A stretch of 64,000 bases of DNA from assembly GCF_000177195.2 (NCBI RefSeq), contig NC_015953.1, positions 4,030,001 to 4,094,000 of the forward strand, written 5' to 3'. The stretch's first letter is position 1. The number at the start of each line of letters is the position of its first letter. The notes under the pieces were generated by a model, which saw only the letters and a list, made by a program, of their open reading frames with translations, did no database searches and had not been told where the DNA came from. A program made the translations under genes and the position numbers. Shown here in pieces: positions 1-8,333 of the stretch. This DNA is from Streptomyces sp. SirexAA-E. GTDB taxonomy: Bacteria; Actinomycetota; Actinomycetes; Streptomycetales; Streptomycetaceae.

Positions 1-461
1 TCGGCCAGGAGGTCACCTTCAGCCACGACGGCCGGGACTTCCTCGAGTACGTCTCGCACTCCTGGGTGCTGGACGCCGAGGGCAACCAGGTCAGGCCCCT
101 GGAGAGCGAGTCCGGCTACTGGCGCGTCGACAAGGACCGCAAGGTCGAGATCGTCATGGTCCGCGACCAGGGCGTCGTCGAGGTCTGGTACGGCGAGCTG
201 GCGAAGCAGAAGCCGCAGATCGACGTCGTCACCGACGCGGTGGCCCGTACGGCGGCCTCCGGCCCGTACAGCGGCGGCAAGCGGCTCTACGGCTACGTGA
301 ACAGCGACCTGATGTGGGTCGGCGAGAAGGCCACCCCCGATGTGGAGCTGCGGCCGTACATGTCGGCGCACCTGAAGAAGGTCGTCACCCCCGAGGAGGT
401 CGCCGCCATGGCGAAGAGCCTCGGTGACATGCCGGACGACGGCATCGCCTTCTTCAAGTAG
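1..461 (+). CDS. FABP/nitrobindin-family heme-binding protein (5' truncated)
   Basis: The C-terminal part of a nitrobindin-like beta-barrel protein; the reading frame is open from base 3 and stops at TAG 459-461, so the start lies outside the window. The visible part includes GQEVTFSHDGRDFLEY and a C-terminal SAHLKKV segment. In the family (Mycobacterium Rv2717c type) a His near the C-terminus is the proximal heme ligand, and members are proposed to isomerise peroxynitrite to nitrate. Assignment rests on overall resemblance of this 150-residue tail; the N-terminal GxWxGxG motif is not in the window. Confidence 0.8.
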   Translation, partial: GQEVTFSHDGRDFLEYVSHSWVLDAEGNQVRPLESESGYWRVDKDRKVEIVMVRDQGVVEVWYGELAKQKPQIDVVTDAVARTAASGPYSGGKRLYGYVNSDLMWVGEKATPDVELRPYMSAHLKKVVTPEEVAAMAKSLGDMPDDGIAFFK

Positions 462-523
462 GCCCTCCGAATTCAAGCAGGCCCTCCGGCAACAGGTCTC
501 GACGGCCGGTGCCCGCGCCGCCC

Positions 524-529
524 TACACT
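524..529 (+). promoter_or_regulatory. -10 element of the fur-like gene (leaderless)
   Basis: TACACT followed by 6 nt and then GTG at 536. The same geometry recurs upstream of several other genes here, so transcription probably starts at or next to the start codon. No Shine-Dalgarno sequence is present. Confidence 0.55.
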
Positions 530-535
530 GGGCGT

Positions 536-985
536 GTGGTGAGCACCGACTGGAAGACCGATCTTCGGCAGCGCGGTTACCGGCTGACGCCCCAGCGCCA
601 GCTCGTCCTGGAGGCCGTCGACACGCTGGAACACGCGACCCCCGACGACATCCTCTGCGAGGTGCGCAAGACGGCGTCGGGTGTCAACATCTCCACCGTC
701 TACCGGACGCTGGAGCTCCTGGAGGAGCTCGGCCTGGTCAGCCATGCGCACCTGGGGCACGGGGCCCCGACGTACCACCTGGCCGACCGCCACCACCACA
801 TCCACCTCGTGTGCCGCGACTGCACCGACGTCATCGAGGCGGACGTGGACGTGGTCGCCGACTTCACCGAGAAGCTGCGGGGCGCGTTCGGCTTCGAGAC
901 GGACATGAAGCACTTCGCGATCTTCGGCCGGTGTGCCGACTGCGCGGCGAAGGCGGCCGGGTCCGGCCCGTCGACCACCGGCTGA
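536..985 (+). CDS. Fur-family metalloregulator
   Basis: A 149-residue Fur/Zur/PerR-type repressor. The N-terminal winged helix contains YRLTPQRQLVLEAV and the recognition region NISTVYRTLELLEELGLV; the dimerisation domain carries the metal ligands HHHIHLVCRDC and a second CxxC pair, FGRCADC, as in structural-zinc Fur proteins. The sensed metal (Fe, Zn or peroxide) cannot be told from sequence alone. GTG 536 is preferred because the -10 hexamer sits exactly 6 nt upstream; GTG 539 is next to it, and GTG 509 would lie upstream of the promoter. It is followed by ygfZ, which has its own promoter. Confidence 0.85.
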   Translation: MVSTDWKTDLRQRGYRLTPQRQLVLEAVDTLEHATPDDILCEVRKTASGVNISTVYRTLELLEELGLVSHAHLGHGAPTYHLADRHHHIHLVCRDCTDVIEADVDVVADFTEKLRGAFGFETDMKHFAIFGRCADCAAKAAGSGPSTTG

Positions 986-1067
986 GGGCCTGTCGGGGCG
1001 TGGACGCCCGAGCGGAGCCCTCCGACAGGTTCTGAGGGCTGTCCCGTGTCCGCGTCGGCGCGAGTCG

Positions 1068-1073
1068 TACGCT
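1068..1073 (+). promoter_or_regulatory. -10 element of ygfZ (leaderless)
   Basis: TACGCT, then 6 nt, then ATG 1080. There is no ribosome-binding site. Confidence 0.55.
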
Positions 1074-1079
1074 GGTCGC

Positions 1080-2045
1080 ATGAAGAGCCCCCTGCTGTCC
1101 CTGCCCGGCGCCGTCCCCGCCGAGGGGCGCGACGAAGGCGTCGCCGCGCACTACGGCGACCTGTTCCGTGAGCAACGCGCGCTCGCCGACGGCAGCGGCC
1201 TGGTCGACCTCTCGCACCGCGGGGTCGTCACGGTCACCGGCGACGACCGGCTGACCTGGCTGCACCTGCTGCTCACCCAGCACGTCAGCGACCTCGCCCC
1301 CCACCAGGCGACCGAGGCGCTGATCCTCTCCGCCAACGGGCACATCGAGCACGCCCTCTACCTGGTCGACGACGGCACGACGGTGTGGGCGCACGTCGAG
1401 CCCGGGACCGAGGGCGAGCTGATCGCGTACCTGGAGTCGATGAAGTTCTTCTACCGGGTCGAGGTCGCCGACCGCACCGGGGACGTCGCCGTCGTCCACC
1501 TGCCGGCCGGTTCCATCGCCGAGGTCCCGGACGGTGTGGCCGTACGGGAGATGCCGCACGGCCGTGACCTCTTCCTGCCCCGCGCCGATCTGGAGGCGTA
1601 CGCCGCCGCGCACGGCCCGGCCGTCGGGATCCTGGCGTACGAGGCGCTGCGCGTCGAGACGCACCGCCCGCGGCTCGGCTTCGAGACCGACCACCGCACC
1701 ATCCCGCACGAGCTGGGCTGGATCGGCACGGCCGTCCACCTCCAGAAGGGCTGCTACCGCGGGCAGGAGACCGTGGCCCGCGTCCACAACCTGGGGAAGC
1801 CGCCCCGTCGGCTGGTCTTCCTGCACCTGGACGGCAGCGAGGTGCACCTGCCCGGCCACGGGACGCCGGTGCGGCTCGCGGCGGACGGCGCGGAGGGGCG
1901 GCAGCTCGGCTTCGTCACCACGTCAGCCCGCCACCACGAGCTGGGCCCCATCGCCCTGGCCCTGGTGAAGCGGAACGTGGCCGTGGACGCGGAACTGATC
2001 GCCGGTGACACGGCGGCGGCCCAGGAGACGGTCGTCGAGCCGTAG
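1080..2045 (+). CDS. ygfZ: YgfZ/GcvT-family folate-binding protein
   Basis: A 321-residue protein of the YgfZ/GcvT fold, which binds tetrahydrofolate and supports iron-sulfur cluster enzyme repair. The diagnostic KGCYRGQE motif (around residues 223-230, Cys essential in the family) is present, as is the N-terminal GDDRLTWLHLLLTQ region. It converges with dtd 14 bp downstream. Start at ATG 1080, 6 nt after a -10 box. Confidence 0.9.
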   Translation: MKSPLLSLPGAVPAEGRDEGVAAHYGDLFREQRALADGSGLVDLSHRGVVTVTGDDRLTWLHLLLTQHVSDLAPHQATEALILSANGHIEHALYLVDDGTTVWAHVEPGTEGELIAYLESMKFFYRVEVADRTGDVAVVHLPAGSIAEVPDGVAVREMPHGRDLFLPRADLEAYAAAHGPAVGILAYEALRVETHRPRLGFETDHRTIPHELGWIGTAVHLQKGCYRGQETVARVHNLGKPPRRLVFLHLDGSEVHLPGHGTPVRLAADGAEGRQLGFVTTSARHHELGPIALALVKRNVAVDAELIAGDTAAAQETVVEP

Positions 2046-2059
2046 GACGGGGGACGGCC

Positions 2060-2509
2060 TCAGACCTCGACCAGGACGGTGAACGGGCCGTGGTTGGTGA
2101 GCGTGACGCGCATGTCCGCCCCGAACCGGCCCGTCTCCACCCGCGCGCCGAGCGCGCGCAGCTGTGCCACCACCTCGTCGACCAGGGGTTCGGCGACCTC
2201 GCCGGGTGCGGCCGCGTTCCAGGTGGGCCTGCGGCCCTTCCTGGCGTCCCCGTAGAGGGTGAACTGCGAAATGACCAAAAGCGGTGCATTCACATCCGAG
2301 CAGGACTTCTCGCCCTCCAGGATGCGCAGGCTCCACAGCTTGCGGGCGAGCTGCGCCGCCTTCTGCGGGGTGTCCCCGTGCGTGACCCCGACCAGCACAC
2401 ACAGTCCTTCGCCGACGATCTCGCCGACCTTCCCGGGCTCCGGCGCACCGTCCGCGCCACCCGCGACGGCGACGCTCGCGCCGTCCACTCTCTGTATCAC
2501 TGCACGCAT
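2060..2509 (-). CDS. dtd: D-aminoacyl-tRNA deacylase
   Basis: A 149-residue DTD that hydrolyses the ester bond of D-amino acids mischarged on tRNA. Starts MRAVIQRV; the substrate-pocket motif SQFTLYGD and the C-terminal Gly-Pro-containing NHGPFTVLVEV are both intact. Start ATG 2509 gives the canonical N-terminus; a longer frame upstream has no family resemblance. A TAGGTT -10 box lies 7 nt upstream (2517-2522), so the message is probably leaderless. Divergent from rsiG. Confidence 0.93.
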   Translation of the reverse strand: MRAVIQRVDGASVAVAGGADGAPEPGKVGEIVGEGLCVLVGVTHGDTPQKAAQLARKLWSLRILEGEKSCSDVNAPLLVISQFTLYGDARKGRRPTWNAAAPGEVAEPLVDEVVAQLRALGARVETGRFGADMRVTLTNHGPFTVLVEV

Positions 2510-2516
2510 ACAGACC

Positions 2517-2522
2517 AACCTA
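2517..2522 (-). promoter_or_regulatory. -10 element of dtd (leaderless)
   Basis: TAGGTT read on the minus strand, 7 nt from the ATG of dtd. Confidence 0.5.
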
Positions 2523-2624
2523 TCTTGGGCTGAACGGGTACAGAGTGCCTGCATGGACACCCTCCGTAGTGGCACCATGCACGGTGTCGGTGTGCCGACG
2601 CACCGGCCGAGGGGACGGAACAGC

Positions 2625-3314
2625 ATGAGTACACAGGGAACCGGGTCATCCCCCGGCGCCGTACCGGTGACACGTACTGCCGGTACCTTGCGGCCACCTG
2701 TACAGCGGACAGGCGCCACACCCGGACCGGACCAGCTCGCCGAGTCCGCGCCGCTGTCCGCGCAGCCGCCCGGGCCGCTGCACGTGCCCGGGCAGACCGC
2801 GGGAGGCTGTGGTACGGGCGAGGGGGCGGCGCGCGGGCACGCGGAGTTCGGCGGGCTGCGGCTCCCGGATCTGCGGAGCCGGCGCCGGGACGCCCAGCGT
2901 GACGAGGCGGACCTCAGTTACGTGCGCCGGCTCGTCCAGGGCCGGATCGACATCCTGCGGGCGGAGCTCGCCCGGCGTGCCGGACACCGGTCGCCGGTGG
3001 TGGACCGGCTCTCGGAGATCCTCGCCGACACCCCGTCCGTGCACCGGTCCTCGGTGCGGCACGTCACCCTCACCACGCCGCGCAGCGACGAGTACCGGCG
3101 GCTGGCCGCGGACACCCTCGCCGAGGTGGGCCTGTCCGACCTGGGGGCGCGCACGGACGACGAGCTGCTGGCGGCGATGGGGCGGCTCGTCCGCTACGAG
3201 CAGCAGGTGTCCCGGCGCCGTCACCGGCTCCAGCGGACGGTGGACGATTGCAGCGCCGAGATCGCCCGCAGGTACCGTGACGGGGAAGCACAAGTAGACG
3301 ACCTGCTCGCCTGA
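2625..3314 (+). CDS. rsiG: RsiG, c-di-GMP-responsive anti-sigma factor for WhiG
   Basis: A 229-residue protein with a disordered Pro/Gly-rich N-terminal ~85 residues and an alpha-helical rest. It contains two copies of E(X)3S(X)2R(X)3Q(X)3D: one starting at the Glu of EADLSYVRRL (DNA around 2910-2960), the second at the Glu of EQQVSRRRHRL (about 3200-3255). In Streptomyces venezuelae this paired motif binds a c-di-GMP dimer so that RsiG can sequester the sporulation sigma factor WhiG. Start ATG 2625 is preceded by GAGGGGACGG. A terminator hairpin follows directly. No sigma gene is adjacent. Confidence 0.88.
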   Translation: MSTQGTGSSPGAVPVTRTAGTLRPPVQRTGATPGPDQLAESAPLSAQPPGPLHVPGQTAGGCGTGEGAARGHAEFGGLRLPDLRSRRRDAQRDEADLSYVRRLVQGRIDILRAELARRAGHRSPVVDRLSEILADTPSVHRSSVRHVTLTTPRSDEYRRLAADTLAEVGLSDLGARTDDELLAAMGRLVRYEQQVSRRRHRLQRTVDDCSAEIARRYRDGEAQVDDLLA

Positions 3315-3320
3315 GGCGAC

Positions 3321-3355
3321 CCTTCCGGGGGCGGGTCCCGCCCGCCTCCGGAAGG
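3321..3355 (+). terminator. rho-independent-like terminator after rsiG
   Basis: 15-base arms (3321-3335 and 3341-3355) with one mismatch and a 5-nt loop. It has no U-tract, as is usual in Streptomyces. It lies 12 nt before the asparaginase ATG. Confidence 0.6.
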
Positions 3356-3367
3356 CCGTCCGTCACC

Positions 3368-4336
3368 ATGACCTCGCAGAACTCCTCAGCGTCCGCCCCG
3401 CTCCCGGTCCTGGCCGAGGTCGTACGGTCCGGCTTCACGGAGGGCCACCACCGGGGTTCGCTGGTCCTGCTGGCCGCCGACGGGAGCGTCGACCTCGCTC
3501 TCGGGGACCCGGCCGCGCCGGTCTTCCCGCGCTCGTCCAACAAGCCGATGCAGGCCGCCGCGATCCTGCGGGCCGGTCTCGAACTGAGCGGTGAGCGGCT
3601 GGCGCTGGCCGCCGCGAGCCACTCCGGTGAGGACTTCCACCTCGCTCTCGTCCGCACGATGCTCGCCGAACACGGTCTGACGCCGGACGACCTCCGGACC
3701 CCGCCGGACCTGCCGCTGGACCCGGTCGAGGCGGAGGCGTACCTCGCGGCGGGCCGGGTCCGGGAGCCGCTCACCATGAACTGCTCCGGCAAGCACGCGG
3801 CGATGCTCGCGGTCTGCGTGCGCAACGGCTGGGACACCGCGACCTACCTCGACCCGGCCCACCCCTTGCAGGTCCTGGTCGGGCAGATGGTCGCCGAAGC
3901 GGCGGGCGAGCCCGTCGCGGCGGTCGGCACCGACGGCTGCGGGGCGCCGCTGATGGCGATCGGGCTGGTGGGGCTGGCCCGCGCCTTCCGCGCGTTCGTC
4001 ACCGCCGAGCCGGGTTCGGCGGAGCGCCGGGTCGCGGACGCGATGCGGGCCCACCCCGAGTACGTGGCGGGCACCCGCCGCCCGGACACCTGGCTGATGC
4101 GGGAGGTGCCGGGGACGCTGTCCAAGATGGGCGCCGAGGCGGTCCAGGCGGTCGCGCTGGCGGACGGCCGGGCGCTGGCCTTCAAGATCGACGACGGCTC
4201 GACGCGCGCCCTGGGGCCGGTGCTGGCCCGTGCGCTCGAACTCCTGGGTGTGGACGCCCCGGTGGTGTCCCGTATCGGCCGGGCGCCGCTGCTGGGCGGT
4301 GCCGAGGAGGTCGGCCGGATCCGCGCGGCGTTCTGA
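3368..4336 (+). CDS. L-asparaginase II-type protein
   Basis: A 322-residue member of the Asparaginase_II family (PF06089 type, distinct from AnsA/AnsB). Recognisable blocks are VVRSGFTEGHHRGSLV near the N-terminus, FPRSSNKPMQA, AASHSGEDFHL, MNCSGKHAAML and VGTDGCGAP. It is expected to convert L-asparagine to aspartate plus ammonia in the cytoplasm. No signal peptide. Full length, with its own short leader directly downstream of the rsiG terminator. Confidence 0.88.
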   Translation: MTSQNSSASAPLPVLAEVVRSGFTEGHHRGSLVLLAADGSVDLALGDPAAPVFPRSSNKPMQAAAILRAGLELSGERLALAAASHSGEDFHLALVRTMLAEHGLTPDDLRTPPDLPLDPVEAEAYLAAGRVREPLTMNCSGKHAAMLAVCVRNGWDTATYLDPAHPLQVLVGQMVAEAAGEPVAAVGTDGCGAPLMAIGLVGLARAFRAFVTAEPGSAERRVADAMRAHPEYVAGTRRPDTWLMREVPGTLSKMGAEAVQAVALADGRALAFKIDDGSTRALGPVLARALELLGVDAPVVSRIGRAPLLGGAEEVGRIRAAF

Positions 4337-4408
4337 GGCGGCCGGCGCGGTGGGGCGCCCCGTAATCGGAGCGACAGCCTGGGGGCGGCGTGCATAGCGT
4401 GGGGGGGC

Positions 4409-5659
4409 ATGAGCCTCGATCCGCGTACGGTCACCGTCTCCGACTTCCCCGACTGGCTGCGTGCCGTGAGCACCGGTTTCCTGCGGCCGTACGTGGCGAC
4501 GGACGAGGAGGTCGCGGTGCGGCTGACCCATACCGATCTGGCGCGGGTCCAGGGAGTGTTCGACGGGGACCGGTGTGTGGCCACCTTCCGGTCGTTCGCC
4601 CAGGAGCTGACCGTGGTGGGCGGCGCCACCGTGCCGGCCGACGCGGTCACCGCGGTGACCGTGTCACCCACGCACCGCCGCCGCGGGCTGCTGGGACGGA
4701 TGATGGCGGTGGACCTCGCGGCGGCGAAGGAGCGCGGTGACGTGGTCGCCTCGCTGATCGCGGCCGAGTACCCGATCTACGGGAGGTACGGCTTCGGCCA
4801 GGCCGCCTGGGCCACCGAGTGGGAGATCGATGTGCCCCGGAGCGGTCTGGACCCGCGCCGGCCGGTGCCGGACGAAGCGGACGGCGGCCGGATCGACCTG
4901 GTGGACGGCGACGCCGTGCGCAAGCTGGGCCCCGAGCTCCACGGGCGGCTGGCGGCCCGGCAGCACGGCATCGTCAGCCGGGACGCGCGCTGGTGGCAGC
5001 GGAGCACGGGGATCGAGGTGCCGGCGCACGAGACATGGACCGAGCCCTTCTACGCGGTTTACCGCTCGGCCGGCGGTGAGGTGGACGGGCTGATCGCCTA
5101 CCGGGCCGACGACCACTGGGGCGACGCCAAGCAGCCGCTGAACAAGGCGACGGTGAGCGATCTGATCGCCGCGACCCCGGCGGCGGAACGCGCGCTGTGG
5201 CGGTTCGTGTGCTCGGTGGACTGGATCACCACCGTCCGCAGCGGTTACCGGGCCCCGGACGACCTGCTCCCCTTCTTCCTCCCGGACCCCCGGGCCGCCC
5301 GGGTGGTGACCCAGGCGGACTTCCTGTGGCTGCGCCTCCTGGACGTGCCCCGGGCGCTGGAGGCCCGGACCTGGTCCGCCGACGCCTCCCTGGTCCTGGA
5401 GGTCCACGACGCGGCGGGACTGGCCGGGGGCCGCTTCCTGCTGGAGGCCGCACCGGGGGGCGCCTCGTGTACGCCGACGACCCGGAGTGCCGATCTCGCC
5501 CTGGACGTCAGGGAACTGGGAACGCTCTACCTCGGTGACGAGTCCGTGGCACGGCTCGCCGCGCTCGGCCGGGTGGAGGAGCTGCGGCCGGGCGTGGTGG
5601 CGGTGGCGGACGCGCTGTTCCGGGCGCCGCGGCGGGCGTGGTGCCCGGACGTCTTCTGA
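4409..5659 (+). CDS. Eis-type GNAT N-acetyltransferase
   Basis: A 416-residue protein with the three-part Eis layout: an N-terminal GNAT domain with acetyl-CoA loop VSPTHRRRGLLGRMM, a second degenerate GNAT domain and a C-terminal sterol-carrier-like domain. It ends in CPDVF; in Eis proteins the C-terminal Phe carboxylate is the catalytic base. Eis enzymes acetylate amines including aminoglycosides; the natural substrate here is unknown. TAGCGT at 4395-4400 lies 8 nt before the ATG and may be a leaderless promoter. Confidence 0.85.
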   Translation: MSLDPRTVTVSDFPDWLRAVSTGFLRPYVATDEEVAVRLTHTDLARVQGVFDGDRCVATFRSFAQELTVVGGATVPADAVTAVTVSPTHRRRGLLGRMMAVDLAAAKERGDVVASLIAAEYPIYGRYGFGQAAWATEWEIDVPRSGLDPRRPVPDEADGGRIDLVDGDAVRKLGPELHGRLAARQHGIVSRDARWWQRSTGIEVPAHETWTEPFYAVYRSAGGEVDGLIAYRADDHWGDAKQPLNKATVSDLIAATPAAERALWRFVCSVDWITTVRSGYRAPDDLLPFFLPDPRAARVVTQADFLWLRLLDVPRALEARTWSADASLVLEVHDAAGLAGGRFLLEAAPGGASCTPTTRSADLALDVRELGTLYLGDESVARLAALGRVEELRPGVVAVADALFRAPRRAWCPDVF

Positions 5660-5689
5660 CGCGGCCTCAGGCGGGGGCGCCCCACCGGA

Positions 5690-6463
5690 TCACGCGGTCC
5701 GCACCTTGAACAGCACCCCCGACAGCCCGACGGCCACGGTGAGGATGCCCGCCGCCCAGGCCAGCGCGACCCAGGGGGCGTTGCCCACCGGCTGGGCGAG
5801 CAGCAGGCCGCGCAGCGCCTCGACGGCCGGGGTGACGGGCTGGTGGTCGGCGAACCCGTGCAGCCAGCCCGGCATCGAGTCGACCGGGACGAACGCGCTG
5901 CTCGGGTAGGGCAGGAACGACATGAAGAAGGTGAAGCCGCCGGCCGCCTCCGGGGTGCGGGCCAGCAGGCCGATGGCCGCCGAGATCCAGGACAGCGCGA
6001 CGATGTAGGCGAGCAGGACGCCCAGGGCGGCGATCCAGCCGCCGAGCGAGGCGGCGGGACGGAAGCCGATGAGCAGGGCGACGCCGAAGACCAGCGTGGT
6101 GGAGACCAGGTTGCGCACGGTGCTCGCCGCCACGTGCCCGGCCAGGACCGGTGTGCCGCCGACGTCCAGGGAGCGGAAGCGGTCGATGATGCCGCCCTTC
6201 ATGTCCTCGCTGACCGCCACGGCGGTGGTGGCCGAGCCGAAGCCCGCGCACAGCAGGAGGACGCCGGGGACGACGTACATGACGTACGAGTCGTAGGCGG
6301 TACCCGTGTCGATCGCGCCGCCGAAGAAGTAGACGAAGATCAGCATCAGCATGACCGGCAGCATCAGCGAGGTGATCACGGCGTCGATGTTGCGGCGGCT
6401 GATGCGCAGGCTGCGGCCGGTCATGACGGCGGCGTGGGTGAGGATCCCGGGGGCGTCAGACAT
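5690..6463 (-). CDS. ABC-2 type exporter permease (DrrB-like)
   Basis: A 257-residue ABC-2 membrane permease with about six hydrophobic segments, including SLMLPVMLMLIFVYFFGGAI near residues 31-50. It overlaps the upstream ATPase gene by 8 bp, so the two are translationally coupled and form one daunorubicin-resistance-type exporter. Substrate unknown. Confidence 0.88.
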   Translation of the reverse strand: MSDAPGILTHAAVMTGRSLRISRRNIDAVITSLMLPVMLMLIFVYFFGGAIDTGTAYDSYVMYVVPGVLLLCAGFGSATTAVAVSEDMKGGIIDRFRSLDVGGTPVLAGHVAASTVRNLVSTTLVFGVALLIGFRPAASLGGWIAALGVLLAYIVALSWISAAIGLLARTPEAAGGFTFFMSFLPYPSSAFVPVDSMPGWLHGFADHQPVTPAVEALRGLLLAQPVGNAPWVALAWAAGILTVAVGLSGVLFKVRTA

Positions 6464-7421
6464 GGTCGGGTGCCTCCGTCGGTTCGGTGGTCGCCCCGGT
6501 CAGGGCCAGGAACACGTCGTCGAGGCTCGCGCTGTGCACGGAGAAGCGGTCGACGTCGGTGCGGTGCGGGTCGATCTCGTCGAGCAGGGCGCGGACGTGG
6601 GCCGCGGTGCCGTCGGTGGGCAGGCCCAGGGTGAGCGTGCCGGGGGAGTGGTGGACGGCGCGGGTCGCGAGGCGGAGGTAGGCCTCCTTGCCGGTGAGGA
6701 CCAGATCGAGCCGGTGGCCGGGGACACGGGCCTTCAGGGTCTCGGGGCTGCCCTCGGCGACGATCCGGCCGCCGTCGAGCACGGCGATCCGGTCGGCCAG
6801 CTGGTCCGCCTCCTCCAGGTACTGGGTGGTGAGCAGCACGGTCGCGCCCCGGTCGGCGAGGTCGCGGACGACCGTCCAGAGCTCGCGGCGGCTGCGGGGG
6901 TCGAGGCCGGTGGTGGGCTCGTCGAGGAAGAAGACGCCGGGCTCGGGGGAGCCGACCAGCCCGGCCGCCAGGTCGAGCCGGCGACGCATCCCTCCTGAGT
7001 ACGTACGCACCTGCCGGCGTCCCGCGTCGGTGAGGTCGAAGCGGGCCAGGAGCTCCTCGGCCCGTTGCCTGGCACGGGTGCGGGACAGGCCGGTCAGCCG
7101 GGCCGTCATTCGGAGGTTCTCCTCGCCCGTCTGGGTCTCGTCGACGGCGGCGAACTGCCCGGTCAGGCTGATCGCCCGGCGGACCCGGCGCCGGTCGGCG
7201 ACGACGTCGTACCCGGCGACGTGCGCGGTGCCGGAGTCGGCGGTGGTCAGGGTGGCGAGGATCCGGACCGTGGTGGTCTTGCCCGCACCGTTGGGGCCGA
7301 GCAGGGCGAAGACACCGGCGCGCGGGACCTGGAGGCCGATGCCGTCCAGGACGCGCACCGGGGCGGACCGTTCTCCGTAGGACTTGGTGAGGCCGTGGGC
7401 CTCGATCATCGTCTCCGGCAC
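6456..7421 (-). CDS. ABC exporter ATP-binding protein (DrrA-like)
   Basis: A 321-residue ATPase with Walker A GPNGAGKTTT, signature YSGGMRRRLD, Walker B VFFLDEPT and a DrrA-like C-terminal extension. GTG start at 7421, preceded by an AAGGGGGG ribosome-binding site. It is divergent from a TetR regulator across a 105-bp gap that contains two related inverted repeats, so the exporter is probably repressed by that regulator. Confidence 0.9.
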   Translation of the reverse strand: MPETMIEAHGLTKSYGERSAPVRVLDGIGLQVPRAGVFALLGPNGAGKTTTVRILATLTTADSGTAHVAGYDVVADRRRVRRAISLTGQFAAVDETQTGEENLRMTARLTGLSRTRARQRAEELLARFDLTDAGRRQVRTYSGGMRRRLDLAAGLVGSPEPGVFFLDEPTTGLDPRSRRELWTVVRDLADRGATVLLTTQYLEEADQLADRIAVLDGGRIVAEGSPETLKARVPGHRLDLVLTGKEAYLRLATRAVHHSPGTLTLGLPTDGTAAHVRALLDEIDPHRTDVDRFSVHSASLDDVFLALTGATTEPTEAPDHV

Positions 7422-7444
7422 GGCGGAGACCCCCCTTCGGTTCT

Positions 7445-7480
7445 GCGTATCTAGTACGCGCTACCGCGTAAGCATTACGC
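7445..7480. promoter_or_regulatory. Probable TetR operator, two dyads
   Basis: Two neighbouring dyads with the same half-site: GCGTA-N5-TACGC at 7445-7459 and a perfect GCGTAA-N3-TTACGC at 7466-7480. They occupy the gap between the divergent exporter and tetR genes, the usual place for an autoregulatory operator. Confidence 0.55.
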
Positions 7481-7526
7481 AAAACTAGGATGGCGGTCAA
7501 GGCGGTACGGCGAGAGGCGGCTTCGG

Positions 7527-8297
7527 GTGACCGGGAAGAACGACGCGGCGGGCGGTACGGGGCTTTCGCCCGGCATCGAGGCCGCCTGGGGGCTGCGGGA
7601 CCGCCCGGTCAAGGGCCCCAAACCGGGGTTGTCGGTGGACCGCATCGTCGCCGCCGCCGTGGGCGTCGCCGCGTCCGAAGGGCTCGGGGCCGTCTCGATG
7701 GGGCGGGTCGCCAAGGAGCTGGGTGCCTCGACGATGGCGCTCTACCGGTACGTCTCCGCGAAGGAGGAGCTGTACCTCCTGATGCAGGAGGCGGCCATGG
7801 GCACCCCGGAGCCGCTGCCCGCGCTGGAGTCGGGGGCGGGCTGGCGCGCGGCGCTCGGCGAGTGGGCGTGGGCCCAGCGGCGGATGTTCCAGCGCAACCT
7901 GTGGGCGCTGCGCATCCCGATCGCGGGCCCGCCCGCGAGCCCCAACTCCGTGGCCTGGTGGGAGCAGGGGCTCCAGGCGCTGAGAGGCAGCGGCCTCTCC
8001 GCGGGCACCAGGATCTCGGTGGTCCTGCTGGTCTCCGGTTTCGTACGGAACGAGGCCACGCTGATGAGCGACGTCGCCGCCGCCGTCGAGGAGAAGGGTG
8101 TTCCCGCCGAGGAGTTCATGGCGCGATGGGAGCGAACGGTGCGCAGGCTCGTCGATCCGGTGCGGCATCCGGAGCTGGCCGGGCTGCTGGGTACCGGGGT
8201 CATCAGCGAACCCGACGGCCCCGACCACGAGTTCGAGTTCGGCCTGGCGCGGGTGCTCGACGGGATCGAGGTGTTCGTCCGGCGGGAAGCCGGGTGA
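7527..8297 (+). CDS. TetR/AcrR-family regulator of the adjacent ABC exporter
   Basis: A 256-residue protein with a TetR helix-turn-helix at about residues 40-80 (VGVAASEGLGAVSMGRVAKE, then GASTMALYRYVSAKEEL) and a large C-terminal ligand domain of the TetR_C class. GTG start at 7527. The longer frame starting at 7490 is a shadow that does not contain this protein. Probably represses the divergent drrAB-like operon; ligand unknown. Confidence 0.87.
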   Translation: MTGKNDAAGGTGLSPGIEAAWGLRDRPVKGPKPGLSVDRIVAAAVGVAASEGLGAVSMGRVAKELGASTMALYRYVSAKEELYLLMQEAAMGTPEPLPALESGAGWRAALGEWAWAQRRMFQRNLWALRIPIAGPPASPNSVAWWEQGLQALRGSGLSAGTRISVVLLVSGFVRNEATLMSDVAAAVEEKGVPAEEFMARWERTVRRLVDPVRHPELAGLLGTGVISEPDGPDHEFEFGLARVLDGIEVFVRREAG

Positions 8298-8333
8298 GGG
8301 GCGTCCTCGGCGGCCCGGGCCGCGCCGGCTGTC

